Positions 1 through 7,821 of a DNA stretch of 40,166 nucleotides are shown one piece after another; the stretch's first letter is position 1; each line of letters starts with the position of its first letter. The notes below the pieces were generated by a model. That model had not been told where the DNA came from. It saw only the letters and a program-made list of their open reading frames with translations, and did no database searches. Source of the DNA: CAZMYM01 sp964620325 (GTDB lineage: Bacteria > Bipolaricaulota > Bipolaricaulia > UBA7950 > UBA9294); NCBI GenBank assembly GCA_964620325.1, contig CAZUIM010000019.1, forward strand, positions 1 through 40,166. Direction: 5' to 3'. The position numbers and the translations under genes were made by a program.

Positions 1-769
1 CGTCGACACTGGCGCCGGCGCCCTCACCGTCCACGTCGGTGACCGACTTGTCGATGGTGTAGGCGGGCTCCTGGGAGACGGCCACCGACTCGGTGTCGGT
101 CGCCGGTCCGGCCTCGGTGCTGTTCGCCGTCGCGACGTTCACAATGTCCGCACCGCTGTCGATCTCGTCTTGCGTGACGGTGTGGATCGCGGTGTATTCC
201 CACGTCTCGTCCAGATCGAGCTCGTTGTCGAGATCGGTGTCCCCGCCGACGAAGCTCGGCACAGCGTCAGTGTTGTCGTCGGTCAGCGTGATGTCGGTCA
301 GGTTGACGTTGCCCGTGTTGGTGACCAGATAGGTGTAGGTGATCTGTTCACCGGCGGCCGAGACGCTCGCCTTGTCCGCCGACTTGTCCACCGCAATGCC
401 GGGCGTCCCGGTGATCGGCACCGACGCGCTGTCCGACTTGTCGGGAAGCTGGTCGCTCGAGACGGTGGCGGTGTTGTCGATGTCGCCGTCGCCGCCGCCG
501 TTGTCGTCGAGGTCGGACTGCTGAACGGTGTAGCTGCCGGTGTAGGTCCACGTCTCGCCGACTTCCAAGACGTCGTCGTCGGTCAGCGACTCGGTCTCCG
601 CGCTCAAGGTGCCGTGCGCCCCTTGCAGGAGTGGGTCGCTCAGGCTCACACCGGTCAGCGAGACGTTGCCGGTGTTGGTGACGACGATCTGGTAGCCGAT
701 GACGTCCCCGGCGGCGTCGACACTGGCGCCGGCGCCCTCACCGTCCACGTCGGTGACCGACTTGTCGAT
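1..769 (-). repeat. Direct repeat with 714-bp period (copies at 1-55 and 715-769)
   Basis: The first 55 bases of the window are repeated exactly at 715-769, a spacing of 714 bp or 238 codons. The repeat encodes the start of a DUF11/DUF7507-like module (IDKSVTDVDGEGAGASVD). Two such modules lie between the copies, and another array probably continues beyond the left edge. Confidence 0.8.
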
Positions 770-3158
770 CGCAATCTCCGTTCGGACCCACAGCTTCTCC
801 GCCACATCGTCGGCGGTCGCCGTCGCTCCGGCGACGGTGCCGTCGAACGAGGCCTCGACGACCGTCGTTCCTGTGACGTTCGAGCTGAGGGTGACGGTCG
901 CCTGACCGTTGGAATCGGTGGCGTCGCTGGAGGTGCTCAGGTTCCCTGGACCGGAGACGATGATGAACTTGACGGTCTCGCCGACGAGCGGGGCCCAGCT
1001 GGAGCCGTCGTTGACCTCCAAGGTGGCGGTAAAGGTGTGATNNNNNNNNNNNNNNNNNNNNNNNNNNNNNNNNNNNNNNNNNNNNNNNNNNNNNNNNNNN
1101 NNNNNNNNNNNNNNNNNNNNNNNNNNNNNNNNNNNNNNNNNCGTCGCCGACCTGGTTGGTGTCGGACTCGGGCGTCAGGGACAGGCGCAGGTCGATCCAC
1201 GTCTTGGACGCGGGGTCGGCCGAGACGCTGGCGTCGGCGCCGGCGACGGTGCCGTCGAACGACGCGTTCATCGTCAGCGTTCCGGGGGTGTTCGAGGTGA
1301 GCGTCTTGGTGGCGACGCCGCTCGTGTCGGTCGTCACCGTCTCGCTGCCGCTCAAGATGCCGGCCCACTCGAAGTCGACGGCGGCGCCGGAGACGGGGGT
1401 CCACGTCGTGCCGTTGGTCGTCTGCTCGAGGGTGGCGGTAAAGGTGTGATCGTCGCCGACCTGGTTGGTGTCGGACTCGGGCGTCAGGGACAGGCGCAGG
1501 TCGATGCCGGTGTAATGCGAGGAGTCCGCATCCGAGTATGGATCTCCGCGATACTGACCGGTCGCCGTTGCTTCGTTCGAGTACGGCCCCACCTCGGCGA
1601 TTCCCGTTGCTCGATACGTCCACGTCTCTCCCGGGTCGAGCACATCATTGCCGTTCGTGTCGCCGGATTCGTAGAGAGGCGTGACTCCTTGGTCGTCGCT
1701 GACGGTGACGTCCTGCAGTCGAACGTCTCCCGAGTTGGTCACCTCGTAGACCCAAGTCACGGTGGCTCCGACGGCCACGTACGGACCGGGTGCCGCGTCA
1801 GCATCTTCTCCGTTTGTGAACTTCTCCACATCAATCGATGGATCTGGACACGCCGGTCCTGTGGTCGGCTTCGGGCAGACCTTCGTGCCCGCTTTGATGG
1901 CCGCTTCCACACTCCCCTCGGGCCAATACCCGTACAGCATCAGAGTGAACGTTCTCGAGGATCCGACCTCGACGCCGCTGTCGAACTTGAGCCCCGTCAC
2001 GCCGGTCGTCGGGTCGTACCCGTAGTCGACCGTGCCGGGGCCGGTGCCTGAATAATCGATGTCGCCGCTCGTCACGCAACTTGGCAGACCGAGAATCCAA
2101 TGGCTGGTCGCCGGGCTGGCGTTCGACGTGATCGTGTACGTAAAGACGGTCTTATCGGTAGCGGAGTTGTACGAACTCCCCTTGAAATCTATGATGTAGT
2201 TGGCGCATTCCGGCTCGACCACGGTGAGGAGAGCGGCCTGTGACTCGACCGTGCCGCAATCGGTGCTGATCCGAACAATGTAGTCCCCTTCGTCACTCTG
2301 GTCGACGTCGGTCAGCGTTAGCGTGTCCGTCGTGGAGCCGGAGACGCCGTTCCCATTGACGAGAAGCACTCCGTTCTTGTACCACTGGTAGGAGAGGCCG
2401 CTTCCTGTTGCCGAGACGGAGAAGACGACGTCCTCCGCCTCGTAGACGGTTGCGTCCTCCGGCTCATCGGTGATCTGCGGCTGGGTGCAGACGATCGTCA
2501 GTCTCCCGAAGACGTAGGCGACGTTGTCTCGGTCTTCTTTGGTGATGAAATAGCTGAGCGGGGTTCCGCCCCCGGCGCTGCTCGTGAATCCGAGGATCTC
2601 CAACGTGTACTTCGTGTCGTCGATCCAGAAGGTGTCCGATGTGCTTCCGGGGAACGTGACGCGATCGTAACATCCTTTGTAGTCGCCTCCGTACGGGCAG
2701 ACGTTCCCAGGGTTGTCGTCCGGATCGTTCGGGGTCTCGTGAAATCCGAGAACGTATGTGAACTCCGGGTCGGGCGAAATCGCAGGGCTGTCGAAATGAA
2801 GGGTGATCTCCAATTCGACCTCCGTCGGCGCGTCTCCCATGATCGGCTTGTTGTGGTGAGTGAACGTTCCGATGAGGAAGCTCTCACCCGAATCGAACGA
2901 CTCGTTCGAGTTCCCGTCGAAGTCGAACCCGCTCCGACCTGAACCGGTCGACGTTCCCCACCGAATCTCGCTGGTGTTCAGTCCGGTGACCGACACGTCC
3001 GCATCTGTCCAGATGCCATTCGCCGTCGCAAGCTGGAAATCTGTGCCACTGGCGACGAAGGCCGAGAAGACCAGCGTCACAAGCGCAATGAGAACTACAG
3101 CTCCGGCCGTCTCCCCCCAGCTTCTACCCCGGGATGCCGCAGTCTGCCGCACAGCCAT
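1..3158 (-). CDS. Giant repetitive surface protein (choice-of-anchor K, Ig-like and DUF11/DUF7507-like repeats), 3' end beyond window
   Basis: The protein is probably exported and displayed as an adhesin or coat protein. Residues about 14-38 form one hydrophobic signal or anchor segment. Residues 45-225 carry the THHNKPI motif of choice-of-anchor K (THxN) domains. Residues about 226-314 are an Ig-like domain with the QWYKNG and DEGDYIV signatures. A conserved-repeat domain (DUF11/DUF7507 type) spans about 440-552, followed by 103-residue Ig-like repeats. Left of the 100-N gap a different frame carries on with more such domains to position 1. The frame change is an artefact of the 100-base placeholder, since 100 is not a multiple of 3. 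The ATG at 3158 is chosen because AAGGAGG lies 5 nt upstream; an upstream in-frame ATG at 3227 lies inside the riboswitch. It is preceded by its own promoter and cyclic-di-GMP riboswitch. The C-terminus and any sorting signal are outside the window. Confidence 0.85.
1042..1141. other. Scaffold gap of 100 N inside the repeat region
   Basis: One hundred N bases interrupt the surface-protein gene. The bases flanking the gap (GTGTGAT on the left, CGTCGCCGAC on the right) join exactly as they do in the intact repeat junction at 1444-1460. The true gap is therefore probably zero or a whole number of 309-bp repeat units. Either would restore one reading frame. Confidence 0.95.
1142..1505 (-). repeat. 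309-bp in-frame tandem repeat in the surface-protein gene
   Basis: The stretch starting at 1142 recurs at 1451, where at least 55 bases match (1142-1196 and 1451-1505). The unit is 309 bp, or 103 codons. It encodes an Ig-like domain ending in an LRLSLTPESDTNQVGD linker. A more diverged unit lies left of the gap, at about 780-1041. Confidence 0.85.
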
Positions 3159-3171
3159 CGAATCCTCCTTG

Positions 3172-3250
3172 GAGTTGGCAACCCGGCAGCCTCCCGAGAG
3201 GTCCGCGGCTTTGCGTCCTGTTCTCACGAACAGTTTGCCCTTTTCAGCTC
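3172..3250 (-). promoter_or_regulatory. Cyclic-di-GMP class I (GEMM-I) riboswitch before the surface-protein gene
   Basis: On the minus strand the leader reads AGGGCAAAC, then a short stem closed by a GUGA tetraloop (UGUUC/GAACA), then GGACGCAAAGCC, a second helix, and GCCGGGUUGCC. These are the conserved blocks of GEMM-I in the right order, including the GNRA tetraloop. The Shine-Dalgarno AAGGAGG begins only 2-4 nt after the aptamer, so translational control is likely. No separate terminator is seen. The identification is by consensus blocks; the direction of control is inferred. Confidence 0.88.
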
Positions 3251-3267
3251 AATTCCTTCGAGTTCTC

Positions 3268-3297
3268 GTTACATCCTTTCCGTGTGCACTTCGTCAA
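3268..3297 (-). promoter_or_regulatory. Putative promoter of the surface-protein gene
   Basis: TTGACG (3297-3292) lies 18 nt from TGTAAC (3273-3268) on the minus strand. The -35 box overlaps the stop codon of the RHH-MshEN gene. Transcription would start about 10-15 nt before the riboswitch aptamer. The -10 box is weak. Confidence 0.5.
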
Positions 3298-3623
3298 GGG
3301 GTTGTGTGCTCGTTGTGTCGTCCCTGAATGATCAGAGCGCGCTCCACCGCCTCCGGCTCGACCAACCGCTCTTCGAGCAGGATATCACCGAGAAGCTTGT
3401 CGGTGAACTTGCTCTTCTGAAGCTCAAGGCCCTTCGCGAGATCCACATGGCTGAGCACACCGAGGTCGACGAGGATTTCGCCGAGCCGCTTCTCGCGCTC
3501 GAAGTGCTTTTCGAGGATCGAAAGGATGACGGCGCTGCGGCTCTTCCGCTCACGACGTCCTTTCGCGTCGACCTGTTTCATCAGGTAGGCGTCCGCCTCG
3601 TTGTAGTAGATGGTCGTCTGCAC
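3294..3623 (-). CDS. Ribbon-helix-helix protein fused to an MshEN (c-di-GMP-binding type) domain
   Basis: The 109-residue protein is a likely DNA-binding regulator. Residues 2-43 look like a ribbon-helix-helix domain: a TTIYYN strand, then two helices joined by KGRRERKSRSAVI. Residues 46-100 match the MshEN pattern, two 24-residue motifs each starting with (R/L)LG and ending in Q (R46-Q69 and L77-Q100) separated by a 7-residue spacer. MshEN domains, best known at the N-terminus of type II secretion/type IV pilus ATPases, are established cyclic-di-GMP binders. Here there is no ATPase, only the DNA-binding half. The start is GTG at 3623 with GGAAGGAG about 7 nt upstream. The gene follows its own strong promoter, riboswitch and terminator, and lies just upstream of the surface-protein gene. 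The fold assignments rest on sequence pattern only. Confidence 0.85.
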   Translation of the reverse strand: MQTTIYYNEADAYLMKQVDAKGRRERKSRSAVILSILEKHFEREKRLGEILVDLGVLSHVDLAKGLELQKSKFTDKLLGDILLEERLVEPEAVERALIIQGRHNEHTTP

Positions 3624-3654
3624 GTTTCGGCTCCTTCCTCTTCGAACCGGCTTC

Positions 3655-3695
3655 CAAACGAAAAGGCCGGGTCCCAGTCACCCTGGTAACCCGGC
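3655..3695 (-). terminator. Riboswitch-overlapping intrinsic terminator
   Basis: GCCGGGT (3695-3689) pairs with ACCCGGC (3672-3666). Inside, CCAG pairs with CTGG around a GGTGA loop, and CTTTTCGTTT follows on the minus strand. The upstream arm is also the 3' conserved block of the aptamer (GCCGGGUUACC). The two structures are mutually exclusive, so ligand binding should block termination and turn the gene on. Confidence 0.75.
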
Positions 3696-3795
3696 TGCCA
3701 TGAACTCTTACTCGAGTTCTCTCGCGAGCGACGCGGCTCGCGCAGGCCCGAAGCTTTGCGCCCCTACCTTGCGATAGGTTTGCCCTTTTCAGGTA
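3676..3795 (-). promoter_or_regulatory. Cyclic-di-GMP class I (GEMM-I) riboswitch before the RHH-MshEN gene
   Basis: The minus-strand leader reads AGGGCAAACC, then a stem with a GCAA tetraloop (CCUAUC/GGUAGG), then GGCGCAAAGC, a longer second helix, and GCAGCCGGGUUACC. This matches the GEMM-I consensus closely. It starts about 12 nt after the predicted transcription start and is followed by an overlapping terminator. The architecture suggests transcriptional control with cyclic-di-GMP as activator. Confidence 0.92.
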
Positions 3796-3813
3796 TATGA
3801 ACCAATGGCGACA

Positions 3814-3842
3814 AGTATATATGCCCCTCCAGTTCGTGTCAA
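3814..3842 (-). promoter_or_regulatory. Strong sigma70-type promoter for the RHH-MshEN riboswitch transcript
   Basis: TTGACA (3842-3837) and TATACT (3819-3814) are separated by 17 nt on the minus strand, close to the ideal sigma70 promoter. The start would be near 3807, just before the aptamer. Confidence 0.8.
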
Positions 3843-3914
3843 GAGGCGGAAAGACACCAAGGAAAGGACCTTCTTTTGCATGTTCCATGGAATCGGTATG
3901 CAGTGCGCCGTCGA

Positions 3915-3944
3915 TTGCGGCTCGATCGACCTGTGATCTATACT
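3915..3944 (+). promoter_or_regulatory. Promoter of mutS, probably giving a leaderless mRNA
   Basis: TTGCGG (3915-3920) and TATACT (3939-3944) are 18 nt apart. Only 10 nt separate the -10 box from the mutS ATG and no Shine-Dalgarno is present, so the message should start at or a few bases before the AUG. Confidence 0.65.
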
Positions 3945-3954
3945 CGACGATACG

Positions 3955-6474
3955 ATGACGGCCGATCAGACTCCGATGATGAAGCAGTATCTGCGTTTCA
4001 AGGCCGAACACCCGGATGCCATCCTCTTCTTTCACTTGGGGGATTTCTACGAAGCGTTCTTCGAAGACGCAGAGACGCTCGCCCGGGAACTGGACATCGT
4101 CCTCACCTCGAGGAACGGCCATCCGATGGCCGGCGTTCCGATCCGTCGAGGATCGGCCTACGTGAACCAGCTGTTGAAGAAGGGGTACAAGGTTGCGATC
4201 TGCGATCAGATCGAGGATCCGAAGAAGGCGCACGGGCTCGTCAAGCGGGATGTCGTTCGAATTGTCACGCCGGGGACCGCGCTCGACGAATCGGTTCTCG
4301 ATCCGGGGGCGAACAACTACTTGGCCGCCGTGCATCGGCCGACGGGACGTGAGACGATCGGTCTGTCGTTCGTCGATCTCTCCACCGGCGAGTTCATCTG
4401 CACGGCCGTGGCATCGCTCGCCGTCTGCCTCGGCGAAATCGAACGACAGGATCCGACGGAGGTTCTCCTGTCGTCGGCTGCATCGGACGATCTGAGGCGC
4501 CTCCTCTCGGAGCGGACGCTGACCGACCTTCCGCCGACCGCCTTCGTGGCGGCCGCTTCGGATGAGCTCGGTGTCGATGAGGCGGCTCTGCAGGCGGCCG
4601 GAGCGATCGCCGAGTACGTCGGAGCGACCCAGAAGGCGGCGCAGGTGCAGATGCGACCTCTGCGGGCGTATTCGGTCTCCGACCACGTCGATCTCGATCC
4701 ATTCACTGTCACCAGTCTCGAGCTGGTGAAGCCGCTTCGAGACGGGAAAGAACGAGGGACACTCCTCCACGTACTCGACGAAACGACGACGAGCATGGGG
4801 CGCCGACGTCTGCGACGGATGGTCCTCTCGCCCCTCACCGACCGGGCGACCCTCGAGGAGCGGCTCGACGCGGTCGGCTCGATGGTCGAGGCGAGTCTGC
4901 TCCGCCAGGAGCTTCGCGACCGACTCAAAGACGTGCACGATCTCGAGCGGCTGGCCGGGCGGCTCGGCGCCGGGCGATTCCATCCGCACGACTTGAGCGT
5001 TCTCCTGCGTTCTCTCGGTGCGATTCCTTCCGTTTGTCGGCTGATCGAGGAGGGGGGCGATCAAGATCGAAGCCGAACGTTCGCCCGTCTCCGCGACGCG
5101 ATGGGCGACGCCGACGTCGGAGGGCTGACCGCACGGTACGGCTCCATGCTCGTCGACCAGCCGCCGGTCGACCCTCGAGACGGTGGACTCATCGAGAACG
5201 GCTACAGCCACGAACTCGATCGCTTACGGGACGAGACGCGAACCCTGCGAGAGGCGTTGACGACCCTCGAGGCGGACGAGCGAGAGCGAACCGGGATTCC
5301 ATCGCTCAAGGTCGGGTACAACAGGGTCTTCGGGTACTACATCGAGGTGACCAGGCCTCATCTCGACAAGGTTCCCGAGGAGTACCGTCGCCGTCAGACG
5401 CTGGCGAATGCTGAGCGGTTCGTAACCGACGCCCTTCGCGGGATCGAGGAGAAGATCGCGCTCTCCGAAGAGCGGACGACCGCCCTCGAGGTGAAGCTCT
5501 TCGATGAAGCGGTCAACGCACTGGCTGAGAGGATCCCGCAGATTCAAGCCGTCGCCGATGCACTCGCCGAGCTCGATGTGATCCTCGGGCTCGCCGACGT
5601 GGCGCATCGGAATGCGTACGTTCGGCCGTCGTTCACGGAGAAACACGCGCTGGTGATCCGCGGCGGTAGGCACCCGGTGGTCGAGCAAATCGAGGAATTC
5701 GTTCCGAACGATCTCGATCTCTCCGACGGCCGAGATCTGGTGATTCTGACCGGGCCAAACATGGCCGGAAAGTCGGTCTTCCTCCGCCAGACGGCGCTGA
5801 TCTCACTGATGGCGCAGATCGGCTCGTTCGTCCCCGCCTCCGAGGCGAGGCTTCCGATCGTCGAGAGCATCTTCGCCCGCGTCGGAGCGAGCGACATGCT
5901 CGTTGCCGGGGTGAGCACGTTCATGATGGAGATGCTCGAGGTCGCTGCCATCCTCGAGCGTGCCACGTCGCGCAGTCTGATCATTCTCGACGAGATGGGG
6001 AGAGGGACGAGCACGTTCGACGGTGTCTCAATCGCGTGGGCGGTCGCCGAGGAGTTGGCTCGCAAGGTTCGAGCGAAAACCCTCTTCGCTACGCACTACC
6101 AAGAGATGACGCGTCTCGCCGACGAGGTTCCGAACGTCGTCAATCTGCACGTCGCCGTCAAGGAGGTCGGCTCCGAGATCGTCTTCCTCCACCGCGTCGA
6201 GCCGGGGACAGCGGCCGGGAGCTACGGGGTGCACGTCGCCCGCCTCGCCGGCCTGCCGCAACACGTCACTGAGGCGGCAGATCGGATTCTCGCGGAGCTC
6301 CTCGCCGACGCTCCGCTCTCCGAGCTCGGCGGGGGGCAAGTCGCGGAGCGGATCCCGCTGTTCGGGGCGGAGGACCACCCGATCGTGCAGCGGCTTCGTC
6401 GACTCGATCCGAATCGGATGACGCCGCTCGAGGCGCTCGAGACACTGGCCGAGTTGATCGAGGAGGCGGAGTGA
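3955..6474 (+). CDS. mutS: DNA mismatch repair protein MutS
   Basis: MutS recognises mismatched or looped bases and starts repair as an ATP-driven sliding clamp. The 839 residues match the usual length. The mismatch-reading Phe-x-Glu is at residues 31-33 (FYE) after HLGD. The connector, lever and clamp domains follow. The Walker A motif GPNMAGKS is at 600-607, the Walker B region IILDEMGRGTSTFDG at about 674-688, and the ATHY signature-loop region follows. The start is ATG 3955, with family-typical MMKQYLRFK immediately after. The gene overlaps rsmH by 4 nt (GTGA) and appears to lead the rsmH-ftsL-ftsI unit, a position often held by mraZ in other bacteria. No mutL is seen in the window. Confidence 0.98.
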   Translation: MTADQTPMMKQYLRFKAEHPDAILFFHLGDFYEAFFEDAETLARELDIVLTSRNGHPMAGVPIRRGSAYVNQLLKKGYKVAICDQIEDPKKAHGLVKRDVVRIVTPGTALDESVLDPGANNYLAAVHRPTGRETIGLSFVDLSTGEFICTAVASLAVCLGEIERQDPTEVLLSSAASDDLRRLLSERTLTDLPPTAFVAAASDELGVDEAALQAAGAIAEYVGATQKAAQVQMRPLRAYSVSDHVDLDPFTVTSLELVKPLRDGKERGTLLHVLDETTTSMGRRRLRRMVLSPLTDRATLEERLDAVGSMVEASLLRQELRDRLKDVHDLERLAGRLGAGRFHPHDLSVLLRSLGAIPSVCRLIEEGGDQDRSRTFARLRDAMGDADVGGLTARYGSMLVDQPPVDPRDGGLIENGYSHELDRLRDETRTLREALTTLEADERERTGIPSLKVGYNRVFGYYIEVTRPHLDKVPEEYRRRQTLANAERFVTDALRGIEEKIALSEERTTALEVKLFDEAVNALAERIPQIQAVADALAELDVILGLADVAHRNAYVRPSFTEKHALVIRGGRHPVVEQIEEFVPNDLDLSDGRDLVILTGPNMAGKSVFLRQTALISLMAQIGSFVPASEARLPIVESIFARVGASDMLVAGVSTFMMEMLEVAAILERATSRSLIILDEMGRGTSTFDGVSIAWAVAEELARKVRAKTLFATHYQEMTRLADEVPNVVNLHVAVKEVGSEIVFLHRVEPGTAAGSYGVHVARLAGLPQHVTEAADRILAELLADAPLSELGGGQVAERIPLFGAEDHPIVQRLRRLDPNRMTPLEALETLAELIEEAE

Positions 6475-7415
6475 ACGGCGGAGCGGAGATCCATCGCCCC
6501 GTTCTGACGACCGAGGTCGTTCGTCTCCTCTCTGGGCTTCCGAAGCCGACGGTCGTCGATGGGACGATCGGGCTCGGGGGACACGCAGAGGCGATCCTCG
6601 AAGGGAAGGCCGACACGCGCGTGATCGGGATCGATCGGGACGAAGGGGCACTCGCGATCGCGGAGGCGCGTCTGGCCCGGTTTGGAGATCGGGTTCAGCT
6701 CGTTCACGGAGACTTCGTGGACGTCGCGGTGCATCTCGCTCGACTCGGTGTCGAGACGGTCGGAGGGCTGCTTCTTGACATCGGCGTCTCGTCGTTCCAA
6801 CTCGACGATCCGGAGAGAGGCTTCAGCTTCCGACGTGACGGGCCACTCGATATGAGGATGGATCCGTCGGCCGGCAGCCCGGCCTCGGCCTGGCTCTCGA
6901 CGGTTCGAGAAGACGAGCTGGCGGCTGCGTTGTGGTCGTACGGCGAGGAACGATACGCGCGGCGGATCGCCCGGGAGATCGTCCGGGCCCGCGTGTCCGA
7001 CGCGATTCTGACGACCGGCGCGCTGCGCCGGGTCGTCCACCGGGCCGTTCCGAATCGATACTTCGATGGCCCGATCGATCCGGCGACGCGGACGTTCCAG
7101 GCGATTCGGATCGTCGTCAATCGTGAACTCGCGAGTCTCGAGCGAGGACTGGAGACCGGCTTCGCCGTTCTCGCACGCGGCGGGGTCCTCGTTGTCATCT
7201 CGTTTCACTCACTCGAGGATCGGATCGTCAAGCGGTTTCTTCGCGAACGTGCGGCCGATTGCATCTGTCCGCCGGAACTTCCCGAATGCATGTGCGACAA
7301 GCAGATCGAGGCCGAGATCCTGACGCGGCGTCCGATGGTCCCGGACGCGGACGAGGTCGCCCGAAACCCGAGGGCCCGAAGCGCGAAACTCCGCGCGGGG
7401 AAGAAGGTCGTCTAG
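6471..7415 (+). CDS. rsmH: 16S rRNA (cytosine(1402)-N(4))-methyltransferase RsmH
   Basis: RsmH (MraW) uses S-adenosylmethionine to methylate N4 of C1402 in the 16S rRNA P-site. The 314-residue length is normal. HRPVL is near the start, the SAM-binding DGTIGLGGHAEAIL is at about 31-44, GIDRDEGAL follows, and the family signature LLLDIGVSSFQLDD is at about 101-114. The late motif FHSLEDRIVKRF is present. The start is the GTG at 6471 overlapping the mutS stop, indicating translational coupling. The gene sits directly upstream of ftsL and ftsI, its conserved place in the division and cell-wall cluster. Confidence 0.98.
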   Translation: MNGGAEIHRPVLTTEVVRLLSGLPKPTVVDGTIGLGGHAEAILEGKADTRVIGIDRDEGALAIAEARLARFGDRVQLVHGDFVDVAVHLARLGVETVGGLLLDIGVSSFQLDDPERGFSFRRDGPLDMRMDPSAGSPASAWLSTVREDELAAALWSYGEERYARRIAREIVRARVSDAILTTGALRRVVHRAVPNRYFDGPIDPATRTFQAIRIVVNRELASLERGLETGFAVLARGGVLVVISFHSLEDRIVKRFLRERAADCICPPELPECMCDKQIEAEILTRRPMVPDADEVARNPRARSAKLRAGKKVV

Positions 7416-7479
7416 TTCGGGTTCCAACACGACAGCTGTCCGTCTCCGGTGATCCGGGGTCGACTACGCTCACGAGGAG

Positions 7480-7821
7480 ATGTTGCACCGCGGTCGAAAC
7501 CGTACGGTGGAAGGTGAACGGTCGCGGCGCCGGGGGGCGAGAGTTCCGAGCCGATGGATCGCGCTTTCCGGCGTCACGACCCTCATTGTCGGCCTCTGCT
7601 TCCTCTATGTCCTTCAGGCAACGGCTCTTCGCAGTCTGACCGCGGAATGCGAGCAGGCTCGCGACGAACTCGTGCGCGTGGAGGAGGTCAACCTCACACT
7701 CGAATTTGAGATCGAACAGGCGTTCTCGCTGGAGCGAGTCTCAAGAATCGCTCGAGAGCGCCTCGGTATGGTCGAACCTTCGGTGGTCAGATATGTCCCC
7801 GTTCCTGCGTCGGAAGACTAG
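7480..7821 (+). CDS. ftsL: Cell-division protein FtsL-like
   Basis: This 113-residue bitopic membrane protein has a basic cytoplasmic N-terminus (residues 1-26), one membrane span at about 27-46 and a short periplasmic coiled coil at about 47-85, with a conserved RIARERLGMVEP tail. That topology and the position between rsmH and ftsI identify it as FtsL, which with FtsB and FtsQ activates septal wall synthesis. Sequence alone cannot exclude an FtsB-like assignment, because the families are short and diverged. The ATG at 7480 follows GAGGAG with almost no spacing; an alternative GTG lies at 7507. The 3' end overlaps ftsI by 29 nt in another frame. Confidence 0.85.
   Translation: MLHRGRNRTVEGERSRRRGARVPSRWIALSGVTTLIVGLCFLYVLQATALRSLTAECEQARDELVRVEEVNLTLEFEIEQAFSLERVSRIARERLGMVEPSVVRYVPVPASED

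Noticed and set aside
738..1041. Apparent continuation of the surface protein in the original frame left of the N gap
   Set aside because: That frame is arginine-rich and unlike the repeats. A different frame encodes the conserved DUF11-like modules, so the shift is due to the 100-N placeholder.
3550..5211. Long minus-strand ORF (553 codons) opposite mutS
   Set aside because: It mirrors the codon structure of a clear mutS gene, has no family motif, and covers the riboswitch and promoters; it is a GC-rich antisense shadow.
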